NCBI RefSeq assembly: GCF_020515625.1 | Contig: NZ_JAIWPJ010000001.1 | Span: 124,001 to 188,000, forward strand | Source of the DNA: Natrinema amylolyticum | GTDB lineage: Archaea > Halobacteriota > Halobacteria > Halobacteriales > Natrialbaceae | DNA length: 64,000 nucleotides | Reading direction: 5' to 3' | Shown: positions 32,185-40,507 of the stretch, one piece after another | Layout of the letters: each line of letters begins with the position of its first letter | How positions within the stretch are numbered: the stretch's first letter is position 1 | Notes under the pieces: model-generated | The model's database searches: none | Told to the model about the DNA's origin: nothing | The model's input: only the letters and a program-made list of their open reading frames with translations | Position numbers and translations under genes: made by a program

Positions 32185-32240
32185 CGTATAACGGGGCGAG
32201 CCGGTTCTTACGAATCGGGAAGTCCCGAGAACATGTTCTC
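32185..32240 (-). promoter_or_regulatory. Multicopper-oxidase promoter with 14-bp palindrome
   Basis: CGTTATACG (32,185-32,193) is the TATA box about 28 nt before the ATG. A perfect palindrome GAGAACATGTTCTC (32,227-32,240) lies ~35 bp further upstream of the TATA box, where haloarchaeal activators bind. The effector is unknown; copper or redox stress is a guess from the target gene. Confidence 0.55.
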
Positions 32241-32489
32241 CGTTACTACTTAAACGACCCCGCATGCGACCACTGACAGCGAGGCTCAAACGGGGCGGAT
32301 TCCGATGCGAGAATCGACGGCGTCTATCGGTATGGTTCACATCGAGGACACTATACCCGGTCGGTGTAGCGGTACTCTCTCGAGACCGTGTCCGGGTAAT
32401 GAACTCGAGTATGCCCGTGCCAGCCCGACATTGGCTCCCCGAACCGGTTCGTCCTCAGGTACAAGTCCGCGACCCGTCTCCATTTCGGT

Positions 32490-32795
32490 ATGCCCGACGT
32501 CACGTCCATCGACGGTCTCGAGGAAGCGCCCCACGCCGAGGTGTTCGAAGAACACAGCCCCCGAACGGTCCGCTTGCAACTCGCGGCGGACGAGCGCGTT
32601 CCCGAACACCGCCATCCGGAGTCGAACGTCGTTCTATACGTCCACAGCGGTGCCATCGAACTCACGCTCGGCGACGAGGTCTACGATCTCGAGCCGGGGG
32701 ACGTCGTTCAGTTCGACGGCGATCAGGACGTCTCTCCCTACGCGGTCGACGACAGTACGGCGCTGGTCGTCTTCGCGCCGAAAGAAGCGTCGTAG
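32490..32795 (+). CDS. Cupin-domain protein
   Basis: 101 aa single cupin: RVPEHRHPESNVVLYVHSGAIE gives the HxH...E pattern of motif 1 and GDVVQFDGDQDVSPYAVDDS motif 2. Small cupins bind metal or a small ligand and often act beside oxidases, here 330 bp from the divergent multicopper oxidase. Activity unknown. Confidence 0.82.
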   Translation: MPDVTSIDGLEEAPHAEVFEEHSPRTVRLQLAADERVPEHRHPESNVVLYVHSGAIELTLGDEVYDLEPGDVVQFDGDQDVSPYAVDDSTALVVFAPKEAS

Positions 32796-32807
32796 CGCGC
32801 CGGCCGA

Positions 32808-33440
32808 TCAGCCCACCGTCGTCGCGACGCCTTTCGTCTGCCGGTAATCGCTCGCGAGCACCGCCTCAAGCTTCGAGACGATGGCGTCGCGGTCGCCGTC
32901 GACCCACTCGACCGGTTCCTGAATCGGGACTACCATGAATCCCCGCCCGCGGATGTCGCGGGCGTGGAGCGACGCCATGTCGAGGTCGAACCGACGGCGT
33001 TGGGTCGTGTACTCCCGGAGGACGTGATCGGTCGCGCGAGCGCCGACCGGCAGCAGGATGTGAGCGTTGATCGCCCGGAGTTCGGCGTCGAAGAAGCGCT
33101 CGAGGTCGGCGTACTCCTCGTCGGTCGGTGACCGTCCCGCCGGGAGCGCGCACATGTGAACGTAGCTCCAGAAGCAGTTCTCGAGGACGGGCCCGTCCTG
33201 CGGTCCGCTCGCGAAGCCGAGTTCACGAAAGACCGCTTGGATCCCGAGTCCGTCTTCGGTTTCGGTGAACGGAACGCCGGTGGTTTCGCCGCCGTGGACG
33301 CCGGGATAGTCGCCGACAACGTGGAAGTCGGCGTTGGCGTCACCGTAGCCGAAGACGGCCGCCCGGTCGCCGGGGTCGGAGCGGTCGAACGGCGGTCGCA
33401 GCCCGAACGGATTACTCGTCCTGTCGGTGACGTTTTGCAC
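32808..33440 (-). CDS. Uracil-DNA glycosylase superfamily protein
   Basis: 210 aa from a GTG at 33440; upstream codons to 33590 look non-coding. Motif 1 VVGDYPGVHGG resembles the GExPG water-activating loop of family 4/5 glycosylases, followed by RELGFASGPQDGPVLENCFWS and a late VPIQEPVEW in place of the usual HPS segment. Middle region AHILLPVGARATDHVL fits the superfamily core. The FeS-cluster Cys set of family 4 is not complete here. Substrate uncertain. Confidence 0.65.
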   Translation of the reverse strand: MQNVTDRTSNPFGLRPPFDRSDPGDRAAVFGYGDANADFHVVGDYPGVHGGETTGVPFTETEDGLGIQAVFRELGFASGPQDGPVLENCFWSYVHMCALPAGRSPTDEEYADLERFFDAELRAINAHILLPVGARATDHVLREYTTQRRRFDLDMASLHARDIRGRGFMVVPIQEPVEWVDGDRDAIVSKLEAVLASDYRQTKGVATTVG

Positions 33441-33588
33441 GCACGGAGGGAAGCGATCCGTGATCAAAACTCCGACGGTCGCGGCGGACCGACCGGAGCG
33501 TCCCGTCCTCGCTTCGCTCGGCCGGTCGTTCGGGGCAGTGAAGTGAATGGCGGTGGGTTTATAATTCACCTCGCAGTTCATGTTACAC

Positions 33589-34080
33589 ATGTATCAGGTG
33601 GGGCACTACGGTGGTGCACTCCTGGCGTACGCGCCGGTCGGCACCGCCGTTTCACTGGTGGGTCACGCGGAGGTCGCGATCGTCAGCGGCCTCGTCTGCG
33701 TGGGTCTGTCGACGCTTCCCGACTGCGATCACCGACTGCCGCTGATCGACCACCGCGGTCCGACCCACACGGCCCCGTTCGCGCTGCTCGTCGGTGCCGG
33801 ACTCGCCGCCCTGGCCGCCGTCCTCGTCGATGCCCCCTCCGCGTTCGCCGACGCGGGCTTCGTCTCCCTCGCGTTTCTCGTCGGCGTCGTCTCGATCGGC
33901 TCCCACCTCCTCGTCGACGCACTGACGCCGATGGGAATCCGGCCGTTCTGGCCGCTCTCGCGCCGGCGCTACTCCGCCGACCTGACGACGGCGGCGAACC
34001 CGATCGCCAACTACGGGCTGTTCGGTCTCGGTCTCGTCGCTGTCCTCACCGGGACCGCGCTCGTCGTCACGCTCGGCTGA
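33589..34080 (+). CDS. Membrane-bound metal-dependent hydrolase (DUF457/YdjM type)
   Basis: 163 aa from ATG 33589; TATA box TTTATAATT 27 nt upstream favours this over the ATG at 33580. Short membrane helices surround LPDCDHRLP and IDHRGPTHT, then SIGSHLLVDALTPMGIRPFW: the His/Asp pattern of the DUF457 family. Probable phospholipid or cell-envelope hydrolase; substrate unknown. Confidence 0.8.
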   Translation: MYQVGHYGGALLAYAPVGTAVSLVGHAEVAIVSGLVCVGLSTLPDCDHRLPLIDHRGPTHTAPFALLVGAGLAALAAVLVDAPSAFADAGFVSLAFLVGVVSIGSHLLVDALTPMGIRPFWPLSRRRYSADLTTAANPIANYGLFGLGLVAVLTGTALVVTLG

Positions 34081-34125
34081 GTCTCACCTGCGAGTTCGGC
34101 CGAATCGAATCTCGGCGGCCCGGCG

Positions 34126-35004
34126 CTACCGCGAGAGCGCGTCGGCCGTCCCGCTCGAGGCACTTTCGCCGCGAGTGAGCGCGAGTCCGGCGACGAACGT
34201 CACGAAGAGCGCGGCGGCGGCCACGAGATAGGGGACCTCGAGCGCCGGGTTGACCGCCTGACGGCCGAAAAAGAGGACACCGATTACGAGCGGCGGTGCC
34301 GCGAGCAACGGCGCGAGGGCACGACCGGTAAAGCGACGGCGACCGACCATCGTCGCGACGATGGCCGCACCCAACAGCGTCAGCGTTACGCCGTACTGTG
34401 CCATCTGCATCGTCGGCGAGTACGTGGAGATTTCGGAGCCGACGACCGGACTGAGGACGACGTGTGCGGGCAGCGCGACGATTCCGAGCGCGAGCGCGCC
34501 AGTGACGTGCGTTCCCGTCAGTCGCGGTGCCCAGACCAGAACGGTGGCGACGAGGAACAGCGTGAAGATGAGGACGGCCGTCCAGAAGTGCAGCGAGAGG
34601 ATGTTCATCGTGTACTGCTGGACGGTTTCGCGGCCGAGCGCGACCTGAATCGGTGTCAGCACCATCCCGAGGACGACCAGTCCGGCGATGCGGCGGTCGA
34701 CGTCGGGCAGTCGCCAGGCCGCGAGCGCGGAGCCGATGATAGCGAAGCCGGCGAACATCGCCACGAAGCGGTGGAACCACTCGTAGAAACTCGGCAGACT
34801 CCCCGGCAACAAGTTGTACGGCCCGGCGTCGCACTGCGGCCAGTTGGCCTCACAGGCCAGCCCGGAGCCCGTCGCCTTCGCCGCGATACCGAGCAAGATC
34901 GTCGCCGCGACCAGGATGAGCGTCGCACTCAGTAGGTGGGGAAAACCGAACCGATCGATCAGCGACCGAAACCTCGAGTCGGGCGTGTGATTATCGTACG
35001 ACAC
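34126..35004 (-). CDS. ctaA: Heme A synthase (CtaA/Cox15)
   Basis: 292 aa, eight membrane segments in two four-helix halves. LLGIAAKATGSGLACEANWP with a Cys pair, EWFHRFVAM, ALGRETVQQYTM and LHFWTAVLIF supply the conserved His residues of the first half. The second half is more degenerate (STYSPTMQMAQYG). The enzyme oxidises the heme O methyl group for terminal oxidases. Single-unit archaeal CtaA is usually half this length, so this is the standard full-length form. Confidence 0.88.
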   Translation of the reverse strand: MSYDNHTPDSRFRSLIDRFGFPHLLSATLILVAATILLGIAAKATGSGLACEANWPQCDAGPYNLLPGSLPSFYEWFHRFVAMFAGFAIIGSALAAWRLPDVDRRIAGLVVLGMVLTPIQVALGRETVQQYTMNILSLHFWTAVLIFTLFLVATVLVWAPRLTGTHVTGALALGIVALPAHVVLSPVVGSEISTYSPTMQMAQYGVTLTLLGAAIVATMVGRRRFTGRALAPLLAAPPLVIGVLFFGRQAVNPALEVPYLVAAAALFVTFVAGLALTRGESASSGTADALSR

Positions 35005-35168
35005 GGGCGTTCTGTCGGAGGTTGGGACGGCCCGTACTTATGTTGACCGAGTTATGCAGTGTGACGGGAATCGCGACCTCGTCGCCCTCGCGGACGGTCG
35101 TATCGCAGGCAGTGCTCGAGTGACGGGTGGCCCAGAGAAAAAATACCACACGAGGCGGGTGCGTGTCT

Positions 35169-35873
35169 CTATTCGACGATGAAGCCGCTCGCCAGTTCCA
35201 GGACCTCCGAGCGGGATCGCGGCTGGTCGAAGGCCATCGGGAAGCCGATTTCGCCGTTCAGTTCCCGCAGGAACGAGGCGTGTCGTGCCTCGACGCTGTG
35301 GATGCTGAGCGCCGGTGGGACGAGTTCGACCGTTTCGATATACGGTGCCGCCCCGGCGTACGCCGAGACGCCGACGTCCTCGAGCGTGGCGGCAGTGGCG
35401 ATGAACTCCGCCGGGTCTTGCACGGCCGTTCCGAAGTCGAACTCCGGACTCTGGACCGGGTCCCCGCCCAGCGACTCTATCGTCTGTCGGAGGGTTTCCA
35501 CGTGCGTTATTTCGTGGTCTCGAACGACGCGGAGCCGGTTCATGACCTGATCCTGAATCGGCCCCCACCCCTCGAACTGCTGTTCGAGGGCCGCCTCGTC
35601 GATGTTGCGAATGCCGCGCGTGTAGAACACCGCTTCCAGGTACTCCAGCGTGAGCGCGTAATTGAGGATCTCAATGTCGTTTTCGAATTCGTTAGGGACC
35701 GCTTCAGGCGGTGCATCCGCCGGCTCGTCTCGGACTGCATCGTCGTCGGTTCCGTCGTGTTGATCGCCGCCCGCCGCCGCGGTTCCGACGGCACCCGTTG
35801 CCAATGCTCCGGCGAGCCCACCGAGGACGGGTCGCCGACCGAGGTCGAATCGATCTGAATTGTCGTCAGTCAT
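35169..35873 (-). CDS. Ferritin-like domain protein with Tat-like signal
   Basis: 234 aa. An N-terminal Tat-like signal (LGRRPVLGGLAGALATGAVG) is followed by an acidic linker and a four-helix bundle (NYALTLEYLEAVFY, VRDHEITHVETLR, SIHSVEARHASFLREL), with E...ExxH pairs like Ferritin_2 (desiccation/dessication-related) proteins. Exported diiron or iron-storage function is inferred. A perfect GGGTA-G-TACCC repeat lies 6 nt upstream (35,879-35,889), possibly an operator. Confidence 0.8.
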   Translation of the reverse strand: MTDDNSDRFDLGRRPVLGGLAGALATGAVGTAAAGGDQHDGTDDDAVRDEPADAPPEAVPNEFENDIEILNYALTLEYLEAVFYTRGIRNIDEAALEQQFEGWGPIQDQVMNRLRVVRDHEITHVETLRQTIESLGGDPVQSPEFDFGTAVQDPAEFIATAATLEDVGVSAYAGAAPYIETVELVPPALSIHSVEARHASFLRELNGEIGFPMAFDQPRSRSEVLELASGFIVE

Positions 35874-36376
35874 ATTGTGGGTAGTACCCGTCTCCGACTT
35901 CCGCGAATCAGCGCTAAACATCGGGGAATCGTTTCGGTGTCCAACGTACACTTTCGTATTCAGATTTATTTTCCCGTTAGGCAGAGTATTTATGTGGAGT
36001 GAATGGGAGAAATAGGCCGTCTCGGGTCCGCTGAGATCCCCTCTATCTTGCGGAGGTCGTGGCGACGTGACCGTCTGAAAGTTGTCCGTACTCTGGTCAG
36101 TCGGATGGGTGACACTTGTAGCGAAGCGATAGGACCCCTGTAGACCGGCTGAAGGGCCAGTTCGTCACGATTCGGAGGACGGTACCGACTGCGCGATGAG
36201 CGGTGAGTCGAACCCATCGGTGCCACGCGAGTTCGAAACGACCGCGAGTAAGAGAGACGTACGGCCGCCGAACCGATCCCGGCAGACGGTCGATCACGGA
36301 CGTTCCCCTCGATAGTCACGACGATCGACGACTCGGCGTTCGCCGCTTTCAAGACCCGCCCTCGCCAGCACCTGAC
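35874..36376. other. Intergenic region, 503 bp
   Basis: No supported gene. It holds the GGGTAGTACCC inverted repeat, AT-rich stretches around 35,960-35,995 that can serve as the ferritin-like gene's promoter or an alternative start of transcription, and the upstream region of the M24-like gene. Open frames here have poor coding character. Confidence 0.4.
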
Positions 36377-37501
36377 ATGGACAAACGCGAGCGACTCGAG
36401 GCCACCCTCGAGTCTCACGATCTCGATTCGGTCTGGTTCGCCCGGCCGAACTCGTTTGCGTGGCTCACCGGCGGGAATAGCGTCATCGACCGCGAGAGCG
36501 AGACCGGCGTCGCTGCGGTGGGGTACGACGGCGACGACGTGACCCTCGTGACGAACTCTATCGAAGCCGACCGCATCGTCACGGAGGAACTTCCCGACCT
36601 CGAGGCGAGCGAGGTCTCGGTGGAGCAGTTCCCCTGGTACGCGTCGTCGCTGGCCGAGGCTGTCGCCGACTCCGTCGGGAGCGACGAGCGAGCCGCCGCC
36701 GATATTGACGTCCCCGGCCTCGAGCGCGTCGATCCGACGCCGTTGCGCCAGCCGCTGACCGAGTGCGATCGCGAGCGGTACCGCGAGCTCGGCGAACAGA
36801 CGGCGGCCGCCGTCGAGTCCGTCTGTCGGGAACTACAGTCCGGCGATACGGAACACGAGGTCGCGTCGGCGCTGCGGATCGCCCTCTCCGCTCGAGAGAT
36901 CGAGGCCCCCGTCGTGCTCGTCGGCGGCTCGGAGCGGGTCCAGCAATATCGCCACTACACCCCGACCGAGGCCGAACTCGGCGACTACGCGCTCGTCTCC
37001 GTCACCGCCGAGCGGGCCGGCCTCCACGCGAGCTGTACCCGGACCGTCGCGTTCGATCCCCCGTCGTGGCTGACGGAGCGCCACGAGGCTGCGGCTCGCG
37101 TCGAAACGACGGCGCTCGCGGCGACGCGAGCCGCGGCCGCGAACGGCGACGACGGGGGCGACAGCGCCGGAACCGCCGGCGACGTCTTCGCCGCCGTCCA
37201 GGACGCCTACGGCGCGGTCGGCTACGAGGGCGAGTGGGAGAACCACCATCAGGGCGGTGCGGCCGGGTTCGCCGGGCGAGAGTGGATCGCCACGCCGGGC
37301 CACGACGCGCCGGTCGAAGCGCCGATGGCCTACGCGTGGAACCCGACGGTACAGGGCGCGAAAAGCGAAGATACGGTGCTCGTCACTGACGACGACAGCG
37401 AGGTGCTGACGACCACGGGGCGCTGGCCGACGACGACCGTCGACGCGGTCGAGTACGATCTCGAGCTCGAGCGACACGGTATCCTCGAACTCGACGAGTG
37501 A
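36377..37501 (+). CDS. M24 (creatinase/Xaa-Pro peptidase) fold protein lacking most metal ligands
   Basis: 374 aa. The N-terminal half (SVWFARPNSFAWLTGGNSV) is the creatinase N domain, the rest the pita-bread fold. Expected ligands are changed: ALVSVTAERAGLHASCTRTV replaces the D...D pair, NHHQGGAAGFAGREW replaces the His loop and YAWNPTVQG the first Glu loop; only SEDTVLVTDD keeps its acidic part. So it is likely non-catalytic or uses an unusual site. Translation starts at the ATG near a CTGAC; no Shine-Dalgarno. Confidence 0.8.
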   Translation: MDKRERLEATLESHDLDSVWFARPNSFAWLTGGNSVIDRESETGVAAVGYDGDDVTLVTNSIEADRIVTEELPDLEASEVSVEQFPWYASSLAEAVADSVGSDERAAADIDVPGLERVDPTPLRQPLTECDRERYRELGEQTAAAVESVCRELQSGDTEHEVASALRIALSAREIEAPVVLVGGSERVQQYRHYTPTEAELGDYALVSVTAERAGLHASCTRTVAFDPPSWLTERHEAAARVETTALAATRAAAANGDDGGDSAGTAGDVFAAVQDAYGAVGYEGEWENHHQGGAAGFAGREWIATPGHDAPVEAPMAYAWNPTVQGAKSEDTVLVTDDDSEVLTTTGRWPTTTVDAVEYDLELERHGILELDE

Positions 37502-37524
37502 CGAAAACGGACGACTGACGCGGC

Positions 37525-38214
37525 CTACTCGTCGTCCGGTCGCGCGTCGGAATCGTCGCCGTCGCCGTCCGCTTCCTCCTCGTCGACCGTATCGATCTGC
37601 ATGTCGTCCTCGAACTCGATGACGTCGGCGTCGTCGTCGGTGTCGGGCTCCTCGTCCGGTTTGGATTCGTCGCCCCTCGTCGGTGCCGTGTCGTCGACGG
37701 TGATCTTGACCGGTTCGACGTCGTCGTCGAACTCGGTGCTGGGCTCGCGTTCGGCCTCGCGGTCGAGGACCCGATCGAGCGTGAAGATGGTGTTCAGTTC
37801 CCGCTGGACCTGATCGACGACGCCGCCGACGAGGTCACTGGGCTGGATCGCCGTGTACTCGTAGGGGTTGTTTCCGGCACCCTCGTTCGCCCGTTTCTCT
37901 CGGGTGACGCGCTCCTCCTCGTGGAGTTCCGCGAGCGCCTCGCGGACGGTGCTGGGATAGAGGCCGGTCCCCTTCGCGACCTCCTCGGAGGTGCTGCCGG
38001 GGTTCGCCAACAGGTACACGTAGATCTTCGCGCGGGTCTCCGTGTCCAGGATCCATGAGAGCAGGTCGACGATCCGCTGGTCGAGCTCCTCGACGGTCGG
38101 GCTGCGACCCACGGTGTCCCCGTCGTGGTCGACGAACTCGTCCGGTCCCTCGAGCGATTCGTCTCGATCGTCCGTACCGTCGACCGGGCCCTCGTCAGTG
38201 TCATCGGAACTCAT
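37525..38214 (-). CDS. TrmB/ArsR-type winged-helix regulator
   Basis: 229 aa. A central winged helix (LSWILDTETRAKIYVYLLAN, STSEEVAKGTGLYPSTVREAL, ELHEEERVTREKRANEG) is followed by a possible dimerisation helix (GGVVDQVQRELNTIFTLDRV) and a very acidic tail of ~70 residues, and preceded by an acidic N-terminus. A putative transcription regulator; no effector domain evident. It is convergent with the M24-like gene. Confidence 0.8.
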   Translation of the reverse strand: MSSDDTDEGPVDGTDDRDESLEGPDEFVDHDGDTVGRSPTVEELDQRIVDLLSWILDTETRAKIYVYLLANPGSTSEEVAKGTGLYPSTVREALAELHEEERVTREKRANEGAGNNPYEYTAIQPSDLVGGVVDQVQRELNTIFTLDRVLDREAEREPSTEFDDDVEPVKITVDDTAPTRGDESKPDEEPDTDDDADVIEFEDDMQIDTVDEEEADGDGDDSDARPDDE

Positions 38215-38318
38215 GTGTCTACTCGTACAGGATGAGGCCTCGAGCGGAGTTAAACCTTTGTGGGGTGGTGACGGTATCGGAGCGATCGACTCGGTCGATC
38301 GAGGACGGTCGGTGAGAA

Positions 38319-39404
38319 TCAGCGTTCGTGTTCCAAGCGCAGCGATTCGCACAGCGCGTCGGGCCCCTCGTCCTCGAGCAGGCGGCGCTGTCGATCCGCG
38401 CCGCTCTCCCGCTCGTAGACGTCTCTGATGCCGTCGATGCCCAACCGCTCGCACTCCCGGTCGACGAGTTCGCCGAGGTCGACGGTTCCCTCGAGGTCGC
38501 GGTCAATGAACGAGGCGTTCTGACCGTAGCGGATGGCCCGCCACTTGTTCTCGTCGAGCAGTTCCCGGCGGTGGCGGTGGCCGTTCGTACCGTCCTCGTA
38601 CGCCTCCGCGAGGGCCTCGACGAGCGCGTGAGCGTACTCGACGAACGCGAGCACGATCTCGGGGTCCGCCTGGCCGTCCGGGGTGCGGAGTTCGACGGTA
38701 CCGTGGGCCGTGTGCGGGCGGACGTCGTACCAGAGTTCGCCGCGGTCGTTGATCGACTCGGTCTCGAGCATCCGCCGCTCGAACCGGTCGAACGCCTCGA
38801 AGTCCTCGAAGTAGGTCGGCATGCCTGTGTTCGGCAGCGCCTCGAAGATCTTCGCGCGGGCGGACTGGAGGCCCGTGTCGAACCCGTTCCAGTACGGCGA
38901 GTTCGCCGACAGCGCGAGCATGATCGGTACGTACCACCGCAGTTCGTTGGCGATCCAGACCGCCTTGTCGGCGTCGTCGACGCCGACGTGAACGTGGACC
39001 CCCGCGGTCGTGTTCCGGTGCTGGGGGTACTGAATGCGGTCGAGTTGCGAGCGGTACCGGGGTTTCTCCGCGTGCTCGAGTTCGCGCCACTTCGCGAGCG
39101 GGTGGAGGCCGGCGGCGGCGATGTGGTAGCCGTGAGCCTCGGCGTGCTCGACCAGCGCCTTCCGGATCTCGAGCAGCGAGTCGCGGGCGTCGTCGGGAGT
39201 CTCGATCAGCGGCGTCTGGGTCTCGATGACGAACTTGAACAGTTCGTGGTCCAGGCGGCCCTCGAGGATCTCGGGGGGGTCGTGTTCGTAGACGAGTTCG
39301 TCGGTCCCGCTGGTGGGGCGACCGTCGTCGTCGACGACGAAACACTCCTCCTCGATCCCCAGCGTACCCATGCGCGTAAACGATTCTCGCGACCCGCGTT
39401 CCAT
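38319..39404 (-). CDS. gshA: Glutamate-cysteine ligase (GCS2 family)
   Basis: 361 aa. [16 protein letters not shown] at the N-terminus, [20 protein letters not shown] in the centre and [19 protein letters not shown] are the GCS2-type ATP/glutamate-binding motifs. Haloarchaea use gamma-glutamylcysteine as main low-mass thiol, made by this enzyme. I start at ATG 39404; the region before it is GC-rich with no further in-frame coding signal. Family assignment firm, physiology from knowledge of Haloferax. Confidence 0.92.
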   Translation of the reverse strand: MERGSRESFTRMGTLGIEEECFVVDDDGRPTSGTDELVYEHDPPEILEGRLDHELFKFVIETQTPLIETPDDARDSLLEIRKALVEHAEAHGYHIAAAGLHPLAKWRELEHAEKPRYRSQLDRIQYPQHRNTTAGVHVHVGVDDADKAVWIANELRWYVPIMLALSANSPYWNGFDTGLQSARAKIFEALPNTGMPTYFEDFEAFDRFERRMLETESINDRGELWYDVRPHTAHGTVELRTPDGQADPEIVLAFVEYAHALVEALAEAYEDGTNGHRHRRELLDENKWRAIRYGQNASFIDRDLEGTVDLGELVDRECERLGIDGIRDVYERESGADRQRRLLEDEGPDALCESLRLEHER

Positions 39405-40142
39405 CGTGACGTGCTTTCGTCGCCGATAGTAAATACGGTTTGGAGTCGGAACCGCTCGTCCGAACCCCGGATCGATTGCCGTTCGCGGACGATCCGGCCG
39501 GTTATGCGGGCGTCTACCGGACACTGCGTCTCGAAACCCGTTCGTACTGACGAGCGCTCGACACAGTCTATTTCCCGCTGGGTCCGTACTCGCGTTCGGT
39601 ATCTCTGACGTCGAACGGGAGCGTTCGGCCGCGGCGATCGGTTTCGGAATCGCGACATCGGATACCCCTCACGCGGCGGGGGACACGATTAGCGCCCGAG
39701 TCTCGAGCGGTCCGCGGCTCTTTCACCCGGCACGGCTTCGTCTTCGTCGGCACCCTTTCGACTCCCGGATTCGATCGGTTCGAGTTCGCGAAATACGCCG
39801 GTGTCGTCACGCCATCCGTCTCTACAGTCGTGTCGGTCTCCGGTGCTCCTCTGAGCGACCGCTCGAGAGTCGGCCGACCGATCGGTGTCGCGATTCCCGT
39901 CGCGCGACGCCGCCGATCCCGATTTCGCCCCTGCCGCGACAGTCATCGCGATACTCTGTTCGACCGAGGCCGACTCGATCGTTCCTATGTATGCCATATT
40001 ATAATCACAATCCGGTTGTACCACCCACGAAAGATAATCGAGAATTCGGCGGTCGGAGGGCGAGATACGAACGGCTGTAAACGCTGTACCGCGGATCGAT
40101 GGGTATTTTCCGACGGAGCCGACAATCCAAGATAGCCGCGAA
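39405..40142. other. Intergenic region, 738 bp
   Basis: No gene that I can support. A minus-strand frame starting at 39,997 (MAYIGTIESASVEQSIAM...) is open for about 100 codons but turns Arg/Asp-rich without fold signal and has a TATA-like ATTATAAT directly at its ATG, not at the right distance. AT-rich patches near 39,990-40,015 may be a promoter for either side. Confidence 0.4.
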
Positions 40143-40361
40143 ATGGACGCACAAATCATCGAACTTCTGAAACGGGACGGTCCCCTCCACACGGGGACCA
40201 TCGCCGAACGAACCGATGCTCACCCCTACCGGATCGAACAGTGTTGTACGCGCCTGTTCCGACGGGGATACGTTACGACCGAGAGCTGTGGAGTGTATCG
40301 ACTCACGCCGAGCGGTCGTCGGTATCTGGGAGCCGGCGGTTCCCCGAGTCCGGCCGATTGA
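40143..40361 (+). CDS. Small winged-helix protein (PhiH1-repressor type)
   Basis: 72 aa: MDAQIIELLKRDGPLHTGTI, TDAHPYRIEQCCTRLFRRG and YVTTESCGVYRLTPSGRRYL make a classic wHTH with a wing, like the many small repressor-like proteins of haloarchaea. Stand-alone gene; target unknown. Confidence 0.75.
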   Translation: MDAQIIELLKRDGPLHTGTIAERTDAHPYRIEQCCTRLFRRGYVTTESCGVYRLTPSGRRYLGAGGSPSPAD

Positions 40362-40507
40362 TCGCCCGCCGGACCGGGAGCGTCCCGCGAGGAGATCGGA
40401 GACCCAGTTGTCGAGCGGTCGTGGATAACGACACCGACGGATTACTTCAGTCGCGCGACGATCTCGGGGTGGTCCGCGGCGGTCATCGGACCCCACGTCG
40501 GTGGCGT

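Noticed and set aside
38328-39608. 426-residue plus-strand frame
   Set aside because: Antisense of the glutamate-cysteine ligase, whose motifs are unmistakable on the other strand.
39689-39997. Possible 102-aa gene (MAYIGTIESASVEQ...)
   Set aside because: Composition becomes Arg/Asp-rich and structureless; promoter distance is wrong and there is no ribosome site.
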